64,000 nucleotides of DNA, taken from the NCBI RefSeq assembly GCF_900178005.1, contig NZ_FXBS01000006.1:992001-1056000 (forward strand), read 5' to 3'. Below are positions 17,183 through 25,515 of this stretch, in pieces. Made by a program: the position numbers and the translations under genes. How positions within the stretch are numbered: position 1 is the stretch's first letter; each line of letters begins with the position of its first letter. Source of the DNA: Tuberibacillus sp. Marseille-P3662. Its GTDB lineage: Bacteria; Bacillota; Bacilli; Bacillales; Sporolactobacillaceae. The notes beneath the pieces were generated by a model. That model did not search any database, had not been told where the DNA came from, and saw only the letters and a program-made list of their open reading frames with translations.

Positions 17183-19105
17183 TTACATCGTTTTGTATTC
17201 CATTATATAATTCAGCACTTTTGTAAGCTCTTCTTTTACTTGAACGGGAATATGATGGGCAGGTTGTTTCCCAATAAACTGCGTTAATTTTTTTAGCTTT
17301 TTATAGCCTTCTGTTTCTTTTCCCATTGACAAAGCGTGGCTGGCATTACTTAGTCGAGCCTGCATAGATTGTCTAATACCTTTCGGGTCGATGTCTCCTG
17401 TTTCTATTATGTTCGTTAAGTGATCTAAGTTAGCCGGTTTCACCGTAACGGTCTTCGTTTTAATGGCCTCAACGTTACCTGCTTGATCCACTGCCCGGTA
17501 TTCAATGTCGGTTGTGCCTTCGTTTGAAATAAGGAATGCTTCCGTATATGTTGTCCAGTCGGAATTGTCCCCGATACGGTACTCAATGTGATCAATACCT
17601 GATACATCATCCATAGCTGTCAATTCTACTTTTGCCTGGTGTAGGTAAGAACCATCAGGTAACGTTTTCCCTATAATCTTCGCGGCGGTTTCCGGCGTTA
17701 ATAAATCAGTAACCAGTTGTCCGTTAATCCGGACATTGTCTAACATTAAGTTTTCCACATTTGAGATCGACGCTGGCTTATCAACATTATTCAATGTGGA
17801 ATTGATGATTCGGATATTGCTAACCGGTGAGCGTTTGTAACCCTTTAGAAGCAGGGCGTATTCCCCACCATGACTTTGAAGATTTTTCACTTCAATATTC
17901 CGGACAACGGGCGTGTAATGACCGGCGTCCCCCTCTTCATAGAGGAAATTGACTTTAATAACAGCCTCATTCACACTCTTAACCACATTATCCTTCAAAT
18001 AAATATTTTCAATGACACCGCCTCTCACCGAATTCGTTTTAATGCGGAGAGCTCTTTCAAGATTTGGGCTGTCCATAAGATTATTCCTTGCATAAATATT
18101 TCTGGCACCCCCGGTTATTTCACTTCCCATTACAACCGCACCGTGGCCATCTTTCATGTGATTGCCTTGAATGATGATATTTTCACTTGGGACATCAATC
18201 CGCCTACCGTCCGCATTCCGGCCCGACTTAATGGCAATATTGTCATCTCCGTTATTGAAGAAAGCGTCCTTAATCAGAACATCTTGACTCGATTCCGGGT
18301 CAATGCCGTCATTATTCGGTCCATGACCGATAATGCTAACATTGTCAATGGTTATATTTTCTGACAATACCGGGTGGATGTGCCACATTGGAGAATTGCG
18401 AATGGTTACGCCACGAACTAGAATATTATTGCTGTTATAAAACTGAATCATATTGGGCCTTAGATAGTGGCCTTTACCAAATACCCTTTGCTTTACGGGA
18501 ACGCCATTCTCTGCCATTTCAAATAATCGATCTCTATCTTTCCCCTGACTAGGTTCACCTTCATCCCAACCATGCTCCTCCTGTCCTTTCCAGGGCCACC
18601 AATGATTGTTATCGCCTTGCCCGTCAAGGATCCCTTGACCGGTGATTGCTACATTTTTCACACCGTTTGTATAGATAAACGGGGAATAATTATATAGTTC
18701 TACACCTTCAAATCTCGTTTTAACGACGGGAAGATAGTCGTCAGGATTTTGACTAAACTTTATCGTGGCGTCTTTTGTGACATGTAAATTAACGTTACTC
18801 TTTAAGTGAATGGCGCCGGTTAGAAAGGTACCCTCTGGAACGATAACACGACCACCACCTGCATCATGCGCCGCTTGAATAGCTTTTTTAAATGCTTCCG
18901 TTGACTCTGTCTCTCCGTTTCCCACAGCACCATAGTCTGTAACGAGAAAGTCTTGATCAGGGAAGGTCGGAGACTCAATGCTATCTAAAATTTTCGGGAC
19001 TTTCTCCCAACCTTGTGCTGTTTCAGCCTTTGTGCCATTTGGAAAGCCCCCAATGGCACCTAAAATAAAAGTCGACATCATGGCCAACAAAAAGAATTTT
19101 CGCAT
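17183..19105 (-). CDS. secreted GH28 polygalacturonase-type pectinase with Ig-like and FIMAH domains
   Basis: The 640-residue precursor starts at the ATG at 19105 (AAGGAGG six bases upstream) and has a signal peptide MRKFFLLAMMSTFILG followed by a likely cleavage after KAE. Residues about 45-475 form a right-handed beta-helix of family GH28. The catalytic signatures NNDGIDPE, NGDDNIAIKSG, DGHGAVVMGS and LRIKTN are all present. Then comes an Ig-like/OmpL47-type module (VSGIDHIEYRIGDN to KTVTV) and a C-terminal helical FIMAH-type domain (about 560-640). It should release galacturonate units from pectin outside the cell. It is the last gene of the operon whose TRAP system and UxaA/UxaB would import and metabolise the product. 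Confidence 0.9.
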   Translation of the reverse strand: MRKFFLLAMMSTFILGAIGGFPNGTKAETAQGWEKVPKILDSIESPTFPDQDFLVTDYGAVGNGETESTEAFKKAIQAAHDAGGGRVIVPEGTFLTGAIHLKSNVNLHVTKDATIKFSQNPDDYLPVVKTRFEGVELYNYSPFIYTNGVKNVAITGQGILDGQGDNNHWWPWKGQEEHGWDEGEPSQGKDRDRLFEMAENGVPVKQRVFGKGHYLRPNMIQFYNSNNILVRGVTIRNSPMWHIHPVLSENITIDNVSIIGHGPNNDGIDPESSQDVLIKDAFFNNGDDNIAIKSGRNADGRRIDVPSENIIIQGNHMKDGHGAVVMGSEITGGARNIYARNNLMDSPNLERALRIKTNSVRGGVIENIYLKDNVVKSVNEAVIKVNFLYEEGDAGHYTPVVRNIEVKNLQSHGGEYALLLKGYKRSPVSNIRIINSTLNNVDKPASISNVENLMLDNVRINGQLVTDLLTPETAAKIIGKTLPDGSYLHQAKVELTAMDDVSGIDHIEYRIGDNSDWTTYTEAFLISNEGTTDIEYRAVDQAGNVEAIKTKTVTVKPANLDHLTNIIETGDIDPKGIRQSMQARLSNASHALSMGKETEGYKKLKKLTQFIGKQPAHHIPVQVKEELTKVLNYIMEYKTM

Positions 19106-19122
19106 CTTTATCCTCCTTATCA

Positions 19123-20202
19123 TTAACAAGAGTGTCTTTCAAGAATGTCAGGTCTATAGACACGATCCCCGTTCATTTCAATTTTAATCTCAGGAAATTG
19201 GTTTGTTCGGGTCAAAAAGTCGTTGTTTTCGGTGCCGACCAAAATGGTATCCTCGGATTTTACCCCTGTAATGCTGGGATTCCATGCAAAGGCTTGATGA
19301 GCACCGATTACTTCAGTTGATTGGCCATGTGCCCGATACTCTCTAGGAACATAACCTGTTAAACCTCCTTGATGATGCCATCTCCACTCATCTTTAAAGC
19401 CGAAATAATTGTATGCATAGGCCGCTTCATGAAATAAATCAGCAACTTTAACGCCCGGTCGACTGCCTGTAATGAACGTTGCATCAACATTGGTGACGGC
19501 ACGGTGTTTTTGTTTAATGTTATCTGGAACCTTGCCAAAATGAACGAGGCGGGAAGCTGAGGCAATTAAACCATGGCGGCGGCCGCCAATAACAATTAAA
19601 GCATATTTTTGAATCATTTGACGCGTTGGTAACGGATGACGATAATAGAATACCCGTTCATCTGCCGCAATCAGATTAGTTACTGGTTCGATTGATGATT
19701 GGATACAAAGGCTTGCAAGCTTAGCAGCCACTTCAAACTCTGCATCTCCTCTCTTTACATCCTCACATACCCTTTCAATAATCGTTCCGACATCTTTGCC
19801 CAAAGCTTTGTACCTTTCCTGTTCTTCAGCTGTCAAAGGCTGTCTTAAACGCGCTATGTCCGAAAGAACTGAACTTTCAAGAACCGGATTCTTGAATTGA
19901 AAAGCATCAAAAAGTTGTTGCTCACCCTGCGGATCAAACCAGTTATAGGTTTGAATGTCGCATGGCCACGGTATCTCTTCTTCAATGAGTCTTTGGGATT
20001 CAATGTTATTCGTCACTAAGGTTGTGTTATCTAAGGTTATAATAAATTTTGCACAAGCTTGGTCACTGGCTATCCCAATATGTCCCCGGCCACCCGTTAG
20101 CCAGGAAAAACTCGCTTGACTCGTTAGGGTTAAAGCATCATAATCGCTTGTTTCCAACCATGAACGTAGTCTGCCGATTTTAAAGTCCGTTTCGCTTGTC
20201 AA
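19123..20202 (-). CDS. M24 (creatinase/prolidase-like) family protein lacking metal ligands
   Basis: The 359-residue protein has the two-domain creatinase fold: an N-terminal creatinase-like domain (to about residue 125) and a C-terminal pita-bread domain. However, the canonical metal site is not conserved. The usual D-x-G...D-x-T-R stretch is replaced by IVIGGRRHGLIASASR, and the EPG motif by AWNPSITG; only the region WRWHHQGG and a Glu in GVKSEDTILV recall the original ligands. The TTG start at 20202 has GAGGAG upstream. It sits between the TRAP permease and the pectinase genes. A peptidase role is doubtful; a non-hydrolytic or different activity on a uronate compound is possible but unproven. 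Confidence 0.75.
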   Translation of the reverse strand: MTSETDFKIGRLRSWLETSDYDALTLTSQASFSWLTGGRGHIGIASDQACAKFIITLDNTTLVTNNIESQRLIEEEIPWPCDIQTYNWFDPQGEQQLFDAFQFKNPVLESSVLSDIARLRQPLTAEEQERYKALGKDVGTIIERVCEDVKRGDAEFEVAAKLASLCIQSSIEPVTNLIAADERVFYYRHPLPTRQMIQKYALIVIGGRRHGLIASASRLVHFGKVPDNIKQKHRAVTNVDATFITGSRPGVKVADLFHEAAYAYNYFGFKDEWRWHHQGGLTGYVPREYRAHGQSTEVIGAHQAFAWNPSITGVKSEDTILVGTENNDFLTRTNQFPEIKIEMNGDRVYRPDILERHSC

Positions 20203-20241
20203 AGGGACTCACTCCTCAACGTCTTTTTGTAAATTCTAACG

Positions 20242-21522
20242 TTAATTAACGATTAGATCGGGAAGAAACATAACCATTTGTGGCACAAAAGTAACAATAA
20301 GCAATACGATAATCATGGTTATATAGAATGGCATGAGCGATTTAAACAATTTTTCAATCTGAAGTTTCCCGATTGCGCTCCCGACAAATAATGCCGATCC
20401 AACAGGTGGTGTAATTAATCCAATGGATAGATTAAGCATTAGTAGAACACCGAAATGGACGGGATCCATTCCCAGACTTGTAACTACAGGTAATAAAATA
20501 GGTGTGGCAATCAATATTAATGGGGCCATATCCATGATCATCCCGAGCATGAGTAAGATGATATTAATCAATAATAGAATCACGATTGGATTGTCCGAGA
20601 AGCTCACCAATCCTTCTGTAATTTGAGCCGGAACGCGTAAGTATGCCAATAACCATCCAAAAGGAGACGAAGCCGCAATTAGAAATAGAACCATTGAAAG
20701 TGTTTTCACACTTCTGAATAAAATAACTTTAACATGTGACAGCGGGACGTCTCGATACACAAAAAATGTTATGATAAAGGCATACACGGCTGCTATCGCG
20801 GCGGATTCCGTTGCCGTGAATACACCACTTACAATGCCGCCAATAATGATGATCGGTGTTAGTAATCCCATAAGACCTTCAGAAACAATCCTCGGAACCT
20901 CTTTAGCTGGTACCCGTTCCTCTTTTGGGTAATTTCTTTTTACAGCAATGATATAAGTAGTTATCATCAATGCTAAGCCTAGGATAATTCCTGGTAATAG
21001 TCCGCCTATAAAGAGCGAACCAATGGATACACCCCCGGCTGCCATTGAATAAATAATCATATTATGGCTTGGCGGGATAATCACGCCCTGGGCTGCACTG
21101 GAAACTGTGACACTGACCGAATAATCCGTGTCATATCCCTTCTTTTTCATCATTGGAATCATAACAGAGCCAACCGACGACGTGTCAGCAACAGAAGAAC
21201 CGGAAATCCCGCCGAAGAATGTACTGGTTAAAACGTTAACCATAGCCAGGCCACCGCGAATTTTACCGATAATCAAGTTGGAAAAGTTGATCAGCCGTCG
21301 GGAAATGCCACCTTCATTCATGATCTCACCGGCTAGAATAAAGAACGGTATTGCGATAAGGGAGAAAGCGTTTAACCCACCCACCATACGTTGCATTAAA
21401 GCGGCAACGTCAATATCTAGATAGAGACCTGTTGCCAACGAAGAAACAATTAAAGCTAAAGCGATGGGTACTCTAATCATAATAAGTAGAATAAAACATC
21501 CTATTAGTATACTGATGCCCAT
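20242..21522 (-). CDS. TRAP transporter large permease (DctM type)
   Basis: This is a 426-residue protein with about 12 membrane helices. It has typical DctM motifs, including GGLNAFSLIAIPFFILAGEIM, GGISGSSVADTSSVGS, IPPSHNMIIYS and the C-terminal TPPVGSALFVGSAIG. DctM forms the sodium-driven translocation unit that receives substrate from the binding protein. The start ATG directly follows the DctQ stop (TAAATG), which implies translational coupling. The operon context points to galacturonate or oligogalacturonide import. Confidence 0.95.
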   Translation of the reverse strand: MGISILIGCFILLIMIRVPIALALIVSSLATGLYLDIDVAALMQRMVGGLNAFSLIAIPFFILAGEIMNEGGISRRLINFSNLIIGKIRGGLAMVNVLTSTFFGGISGSSVADTSSVGSVMIPMMKKKGYDTDYSVSVTVSSAAQGVIIPPSHNMIIYSMAAGGVSIGSLFIGGLLPGIILGLALMITTYIIAVKRNYPKEERVPAKEVPRIVSEGLMGLLTPIIIIGGIVSGVFTATESAAIAAVYAFIITFFVYRDVPLSHVKVILFRSVKTLSMVLFLIAASSPFGWLLAYLRVPAQITEGLVSFSDNPIVILLLINIILLMLGMIMDMAPLILIATPILLPVVTSLGMDPVHFGVLLMLNLSIGLITPPVGSALFVGSAIGKLQIEKLFKSLMPFYITMIIVLLIVTFVPQMVMFLPDLIVN

Positions 21523-22023
21523 TTAACTGTCACCCGCTTTACGCATTTTTAAAACTATCAATTGTTTGACTAAAAGTATTAAGCCATAGAGAATCATAAG
21601 CACACCGGCTGTGGGAATCGATGCATACAAATAACTTGATGGCAATTTCGTAGCCGACATGGTTGAATTCCCCATGAGTGCCGTAAATCTTAACCCCTCT
21701 GAAACGAATAAAGTGCCAACGCCGATAATGAGTAAATCAATCAAAATATCGCAAAATAAACGAAAAATAGGATTCATTTTGTTATAAACGACTTCAACAC
21801 TGATATGCAGATGATCCCGAAATCCGATCGACATACCGATAAATCCAAACCACACCATTAAAAGTAACGTTGTTTCACTTGACCAATAAGGGGTATGATT
21901 GAAAATAAAGCGCATAAATACTTGATATGAAATAATCATTGTCATCGCTGCTAATAAAATCATCGCGAAAACATCCACTAGTCGATTCAGCCAATGATAA
22001 ACTTTTAAAAATAGGTTCATCAT
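21523..22023 (-). CDS. TRAP transporter small permease (DctQ type)
   Basis: This 166-residue protein has four membrane helices and the family signature YSSETTLLLMVWFGFIGMSI followed by FRDHLHISVE. It partners the DctM protein encoded immediately downstream. GAGGAG lies six bases before the ATG pair at 22023. The interval to the binding-protein gene is short, so P, Q and M are one transcription unit. Confidence 0.93.
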   Translation of the reverse strand: MMNLFLKVYHWLNRLVDVFAMILLAAMTMIISYQVFMRFIFNHTPYWSSETTLLLMVWFGFIGMSIGFRDHLHISVEVVYNKMNPIFRLFCDILIDLLIIGVGTLFVSEGLRFTALMGNSTMSATKLPSSYLYASIPTAGVLMILYGLILLVKQLIVLKMRKAGDS

Positions 22024-22081
22024 ATCATTCTCCTCAAAACTTATGGTAGGGGGAGCAGAGAATCACTCCCCCACCCGGTTT

Positions 22082-23092
22082 TTATTTTACATTTTCGATT
22101 TTCTCGATCATGTCACCGAATTGATCGCCGTATTTGTCGTAAACCGACTGAACTGCCTCACGCCAAGCAGAAGTATCATCAATTTTAATCATTTCGTTAC
22201 CGTTGGCTTTAATTTTTTTTAGTGACGCTTCGACAAGCTTTTTCCACTCTTTTCGTTGAAGCTTTACAGACTCTTTTGCGGCTTCCTGAATCAATTGTTG
22301 ATCTTTATCACTCAATTTGTCCCAAAGTTTACTTGAGGCAATAACAATTTCAGGGACAGATGAGTGTTTATTTATGGTATAATATTTCGCCACTTCATAG
22401 TGCCCCGTGGTAAAGTAACTAGGAATATTATTTTCCGCACCATCAATCACACCTGTTTGAATTCCTGAGTAAACCTCTTCAAAAGCCATAGGTGTAGCTG
22501 ATGCACCTAATGCTTCTACCATATCGATGGCCATCTCTGATTGCTGAACTCTTATCTTAAGGCCCTTAAGATCCTCAGGTTTTTTGACAGGGTGTTGCGA
22601 GTTGTAGAAACTTCTGGCACCAGAATCGTAATAAGCAAGCCCGATCATGTTCGAAGACTTTAATGAATTCAGCAGCTCTTGCCCGATATCCCCATTAAAC
22701 ACCTTCCATTTATGCTCTTCGGACCGGAATAAGAATGGCATTGATAAAACACCAATGGAATCGGAGAACTCGGTTAACGGTGTCGCGTTCACTCGGGCTA
22801 AGTCAATAGTACCCAATTGTACTTGTTCAATGACACTTTTCTCATCGCCTAGCTGGCCGCCGGCATACACTTTAATCTTAATTCTGCCGTCTGTTTTTTC
22901 TTTAACAAGGCGAGCAAATTCCTTGGCGCCTAGTGTTGTTGGATAATCCTCCGGTTGGTTTTCAGCAAGTTTTAAGACCATTTGTTCTTTTCCATTATTC
23001 TTACTGTTACTTGCCTTTGATGAACTTTGACTACACGCGATTAAACTCATGGCCAATAGTATCAACAATCCGAAAATTGATAATTTTTTCAT
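22082..23092 (-). CDS. TRAP transporter substrate-binding lipoprotein (DctP type)
   Basis: The 336-residue precursor carries a lipoprotein signal with lipobox LIAC at about residue 20 and a Ser/Lys/Asn linker. It continues as a DctP solute receptor: LKLAENQPEDYPTTLGAKEF at the N-terminus, RSFYN and LKIRVQQSEM in the ligand cleft with the conserved Arg, and GAENNIPSYFTTGHYEVAKY later. Arg in the IRVQ motif normally binds the substrate carboxylate, which fits a sugar acid. Its genes and neighbours imply galacturonate or related uronates. The preceding gene ends 15 bases upstream. Confidence 0.93.
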   Translation of the reverse strand: MKKLSIFGLLILLAMSLIACSQSSSKASNSKNNGKEQMVLKLAENQPEDYPTTLGAKEFARLVKEKTDGRIKIKVYAGGQLGDEKSVIEQVQLGTIDLARVNATPLTEFSDSIGVLSMPFLFRSEEHKWKVFNGDIGQELLNSLKSSNMIGLAYYDSGARSFYNSQHPVKKPEDLKGLKIRVQQSEMAIDMVEALGASATPMAFEEVYSGIQTGVIDGAENNIPSYFTTGHYEVAKYYTINKHSSVPEIVIASSKLWDKLSDKDQQLIQEAAKESVKLQRKEWKKLVEASLKKIKANGNEMIKIDDTSAWREAVQSVYDKYGDQFGDMIEKIENVK

Positions 23093-23107
23093 GCTAATGG
23101 CTCCCCT

Positions 23108-23923
23108 TTATTTCAACCATTTGTGTTCTGGATCATCAAAGGGGCGTAATGCACGTTGGGATTCCCCGCCCAGGAACCAAAGATAATAGACTTGATAGCC
23201 TCCCGCTGCTGCGACGGGATGATACCCCCTGTCGATCGCAAAACTGTCTCCGTGACGAACGGTATACGCATCATCAATGTCACCATCATCTGTATAATGA
23301 AGTTGGACACCAAACCCTTGTTCAGGATTGATTTGATAGTGATAGACTTCTTCCAACTTCACTTCTTCGGGATATTGATCTCTGTCATGTTTGTGCGGCG
23401 GGTAACTGGACCATTTGCCGGGGTGATTATAGGTTTCACCGAGTATGATTCGCTGCACCCGGTGTTCAGCATTGTCAGGGATAATATCATGAACTTCTCT
23501 TGTCCAGTTATCTTTCCCCCGATGATTAATAACAATATCCTCAGGTGTTACCACAAACGGTTCAAATTGATCTTCTGCCTTTGCTTTGCAAACGGCGATC
23601 TGAACATCCGCTTCCGCTTCAACCGCATAATCAGCTTGACATGGAAGATATACGGCTGTCGCTTTCCCTTCAAATACACCGTTACGTTGCCCTAGGTTAT
23701 GCCACTGATGGTCTTGACAAGTCACCGATGCTTTACCAGACAGAATCACCAGAACAGTTTCATATTCTTCTGTAAATCCCTCATAGTCTTTTCCTTTTTC
23801 TAAGGCAATTTTCCCAAGTGCTAAATAGTTAAGACGCTCAAAGTCGCTGCTAATGATATCTTGATAACCGTTAAACCCTTCTTGACTCGACTTAAAAAAT
23901 ACGGATGGATTTGTTTGTAACAA
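23108..23923 (-). CDS. iolB: IolB/KduI-type sugar acid isomerase
   Basis: The 271-residue bicupin belongs to the IolB/KduI family. In IolB it converts 5-deoxy-glucuronate to 2-deoxy-5-keto-gluconate during inositol breakdown. The metal-binding signature is visible as SSYPPHKHDRD with a following Glu in EVKLEEVYHY and a later His in GYHPVAAAGGYQ. A TTG start at 23923 has AGAGGAGG eight bases upstream. No other inositol gene is in the window; the gene lies between uxaB and the TRAP transporter. It may therefore act on a uronate, for example in place of the missing UxaC or of KduI. That role is inference. Confidence 0.88.
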   Translation of the reverse strand: MLQTNPSVFFKSSQEGFNGYQDIISSDFERLNYLALGKIALEKGKDYEGFTEEYETVLVILSGKASVTCQDHQWHNLGQRNGVFEGKATAVYLPCQADYAVEAEADVQIAVCKAKAEDQFEPFVVTPEDIVINHRGKDNWTREVHDIIPDNAEHRVQRIILGETYNHPGKWSSYPPHKHDRDQYPEEVKLEEVYHYQINPEQGFGVQLHYTDDGDIDDAYTVRHGDSFAIDRGYHPVAAAGGYQVYYLWFLGGESQRALRPFDDPEHKWLK

Positions 23924-23943
23924 CAGAATAACCTCCTCTGATT

Positions 23944-23957
23944 TGATAACGCTTACA
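23944..23957. promoter_or_regulatory. catabolite-responsive element (cre) candidate
   Basis: TGATAACGCTTACA matches the Bacillus cre consensus TGWNANCGNTNWCA at every defined position. It lies in the gap between uxaB and the iolB-like gene, so CcpA could repress the distal part of the operon by roadblock, or an internal promoter may exist there. Confidence 0.6.
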
Positions 23958-23978
23958 ACAAAAGCATCATCTTCTCAT

Positions 23979-25484
23979 TCATTGTGGATTAAGAAACTGA
24001 TGAATCGCCTTCACCATGCCATTTTCTAAAATGGATTGGACGTATTCACTAACTGCCCTTGGCAGGCCATCAATGGTTGTAAGATTCATGTCCCATAGCT
24101 CTTCATTGGCTAGGACAGCATTGACGACATCGCTAATATCTTTGGTTCCGAACTGATAATCCTGCCACACCTCCTTAAAGAAGTTAAGCGTACTGGCATT
24201 ATCGCGAATGGTGTAGCTTGCACCGTCATCTCGCCTTCCTATTAAATGATGATCTTCTATTTGATTTGAACGGTATAGCGTTATGATTGAAGCTAAAGAA
24301 AAACAAATCGTTTTCGGCAGTTGATTGTGGTCTTGTATCCAAGTCTGAATCGTTGGCAACAGTCGAGTTTTATATTTTGAAACACCATGTAAGCCAATGT
24401 CCAATAAGTAGTGTCTATTATAAGGATTATGAAACCGCTGAACGGTAGCATCAGCGAATGCATATTTTTCATGGTCATTCATATTTAAAACAGGCAATAT
24501 GTTCTCATAAATCCCGGCTTTGATAAATGCATTTAGATTGGTGTCCTCCATGGCCTCAAGAACGGTGTCCTTTCCGGCTTGATAGGCAGCAGCATACATG
24601 AGGGTATGTGCGCCATTCAGTATCCGAACTTTCAAATGACGAAACGGTGTGACATCTGCCCAATGAACATTAAGCCCGGCTTTCTGAAACGGCAGTGACT
24701 GAGCAATGCGGTCATTGGCTTCGATAGCGAATAAATGGTAGGGTTCTCCGACTGTTAACAAAGCATCATGATAACCCATGTCCTTTTCCATTTGATCGGC
24801 TTCGTCCTTGGGATAACCCGGAACAATGCGATCAACTAAGGTGTGACAAAAATCATTACAAGTCTCCAACCAATCTATGAACTCAGCAGGCAGCTCCCAA
24901 TCATTGGAGTATTTCAACACAGCTTGTTTTAAAATGGTTGCATTGTCATTAACAAGTTCACACGGAATGATGGTTAATCCTGCATCCCGTGCTCCATCAG
25001 TTACTTGATATCTGTGATACAAAAAGGCGGTTAGTTTTCCGGGGTAAGAGAGCGGTGCTTCTCCTTTTGTAAAAGGTTCCTTTGTATACTGTAATCCGGC
25101 TTCAGTTGTGTTAGAGAACACAAACTGTATGCTAGGGTTCTCAGCGAGATCAAGGACCTCCTCCCAATGGTTATAAGGATTAATTCCCCGACTGATAGCG
25201 GATATAATTTCTCTTCGAAAAACTTCTTTATGATCTTCCACACCTCTTAAAACTAGGGTATAAAGACCATTCTGTTGATTAAGCTTGGGAACGACTTTTC
25301 CATGAGGTGTGGGTTGAATCGCTGCAATTCGACCTTGAAATAACCCCTGTTTATTGAGTTCATGAATCATCCAATCAATAAACCCTCTTAGAAAATTCCC
25401 TTCCCCAAATTGCACAATTTTTTCAGGATAAGCCTCCAAGAACGTGTCATGATGTTCTGCGACTTGCTTATTGAGTTGCTGCAA
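23979..25484 (-). CDS. uxaB: tagaturonate reductase UxaB
   Basis: The 501-residue enzyme is an NAD-dependent altronate oxidoreductase of the polyol dehydrogenase family that reduces tagaturonate to altronate. The N-terminal nucleotide-binding region shows KIVQFGEGNFLRGFIDWM, and the catalytic domain has EANDRIAQSLPF and KVRILNGAHTLMYAAAYQAG, which contains the conserved Lys-Asn-His cluster. TTG at 25484 is the start, set by a strong GGAGGTGATCA. It follows uxaA by 31 bases and acts just before it in the pathway. Confidence 0.95.
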   Translation of the reverse strand: MQQLNKQVAEHHDTFLEAYPEKIVQFGEGNFLRGFIDWMIHELNKQGLFQGRIAAIQPTPHGKVVPKLNQQNGLYTLVLRGVEDHKEVFRREIISAISRGINPYNHWEEVLDLAENPSIQFVFSNTTEAGLQYTKEPFTKGEAPLSYPGKLTAFLYHRYQVTDGARDAGLTIIPCELVNDNATILKQAVLKYSNDWELPAEFIDWLETCNDFCHTLVDRIVPGYPKDEADQMEKDMGYHDALLTVGEPYHLFAIEANDRIAQSLPFQKAGLNVHWADVTPFRHLKVRILNGAHTLMYAAAYQAGKDTVLEAMEDTNLNAFIKAGIYENILPVLNMNDHEKYAFADATVQRFHNPYNRHYLLDIGLHGVSKYKTRLLPTIQTWIQDHNQLPKTICFSLASIITLYRSNQIEDHHLIGRRDDGASYTIRDNASTLNFFKEVWQDYQFGTKDISDVVNAVLANEELWDMNLTTIDGLPRAVSEYVQSILENGMVKAIHQFLNPQ

Positions 25485-25515
25485 CAGTGATCACCTCCAC
25501 GCAATATAATAAGAC

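Noticed and set aside
23156-23695. Plus-strand 179-residue open frame opposite the iolB-like gene
   Set aside because: The minus strand encodes a clear bicupin with conserved His residues; the antisense frame is low-quality shadow coding.
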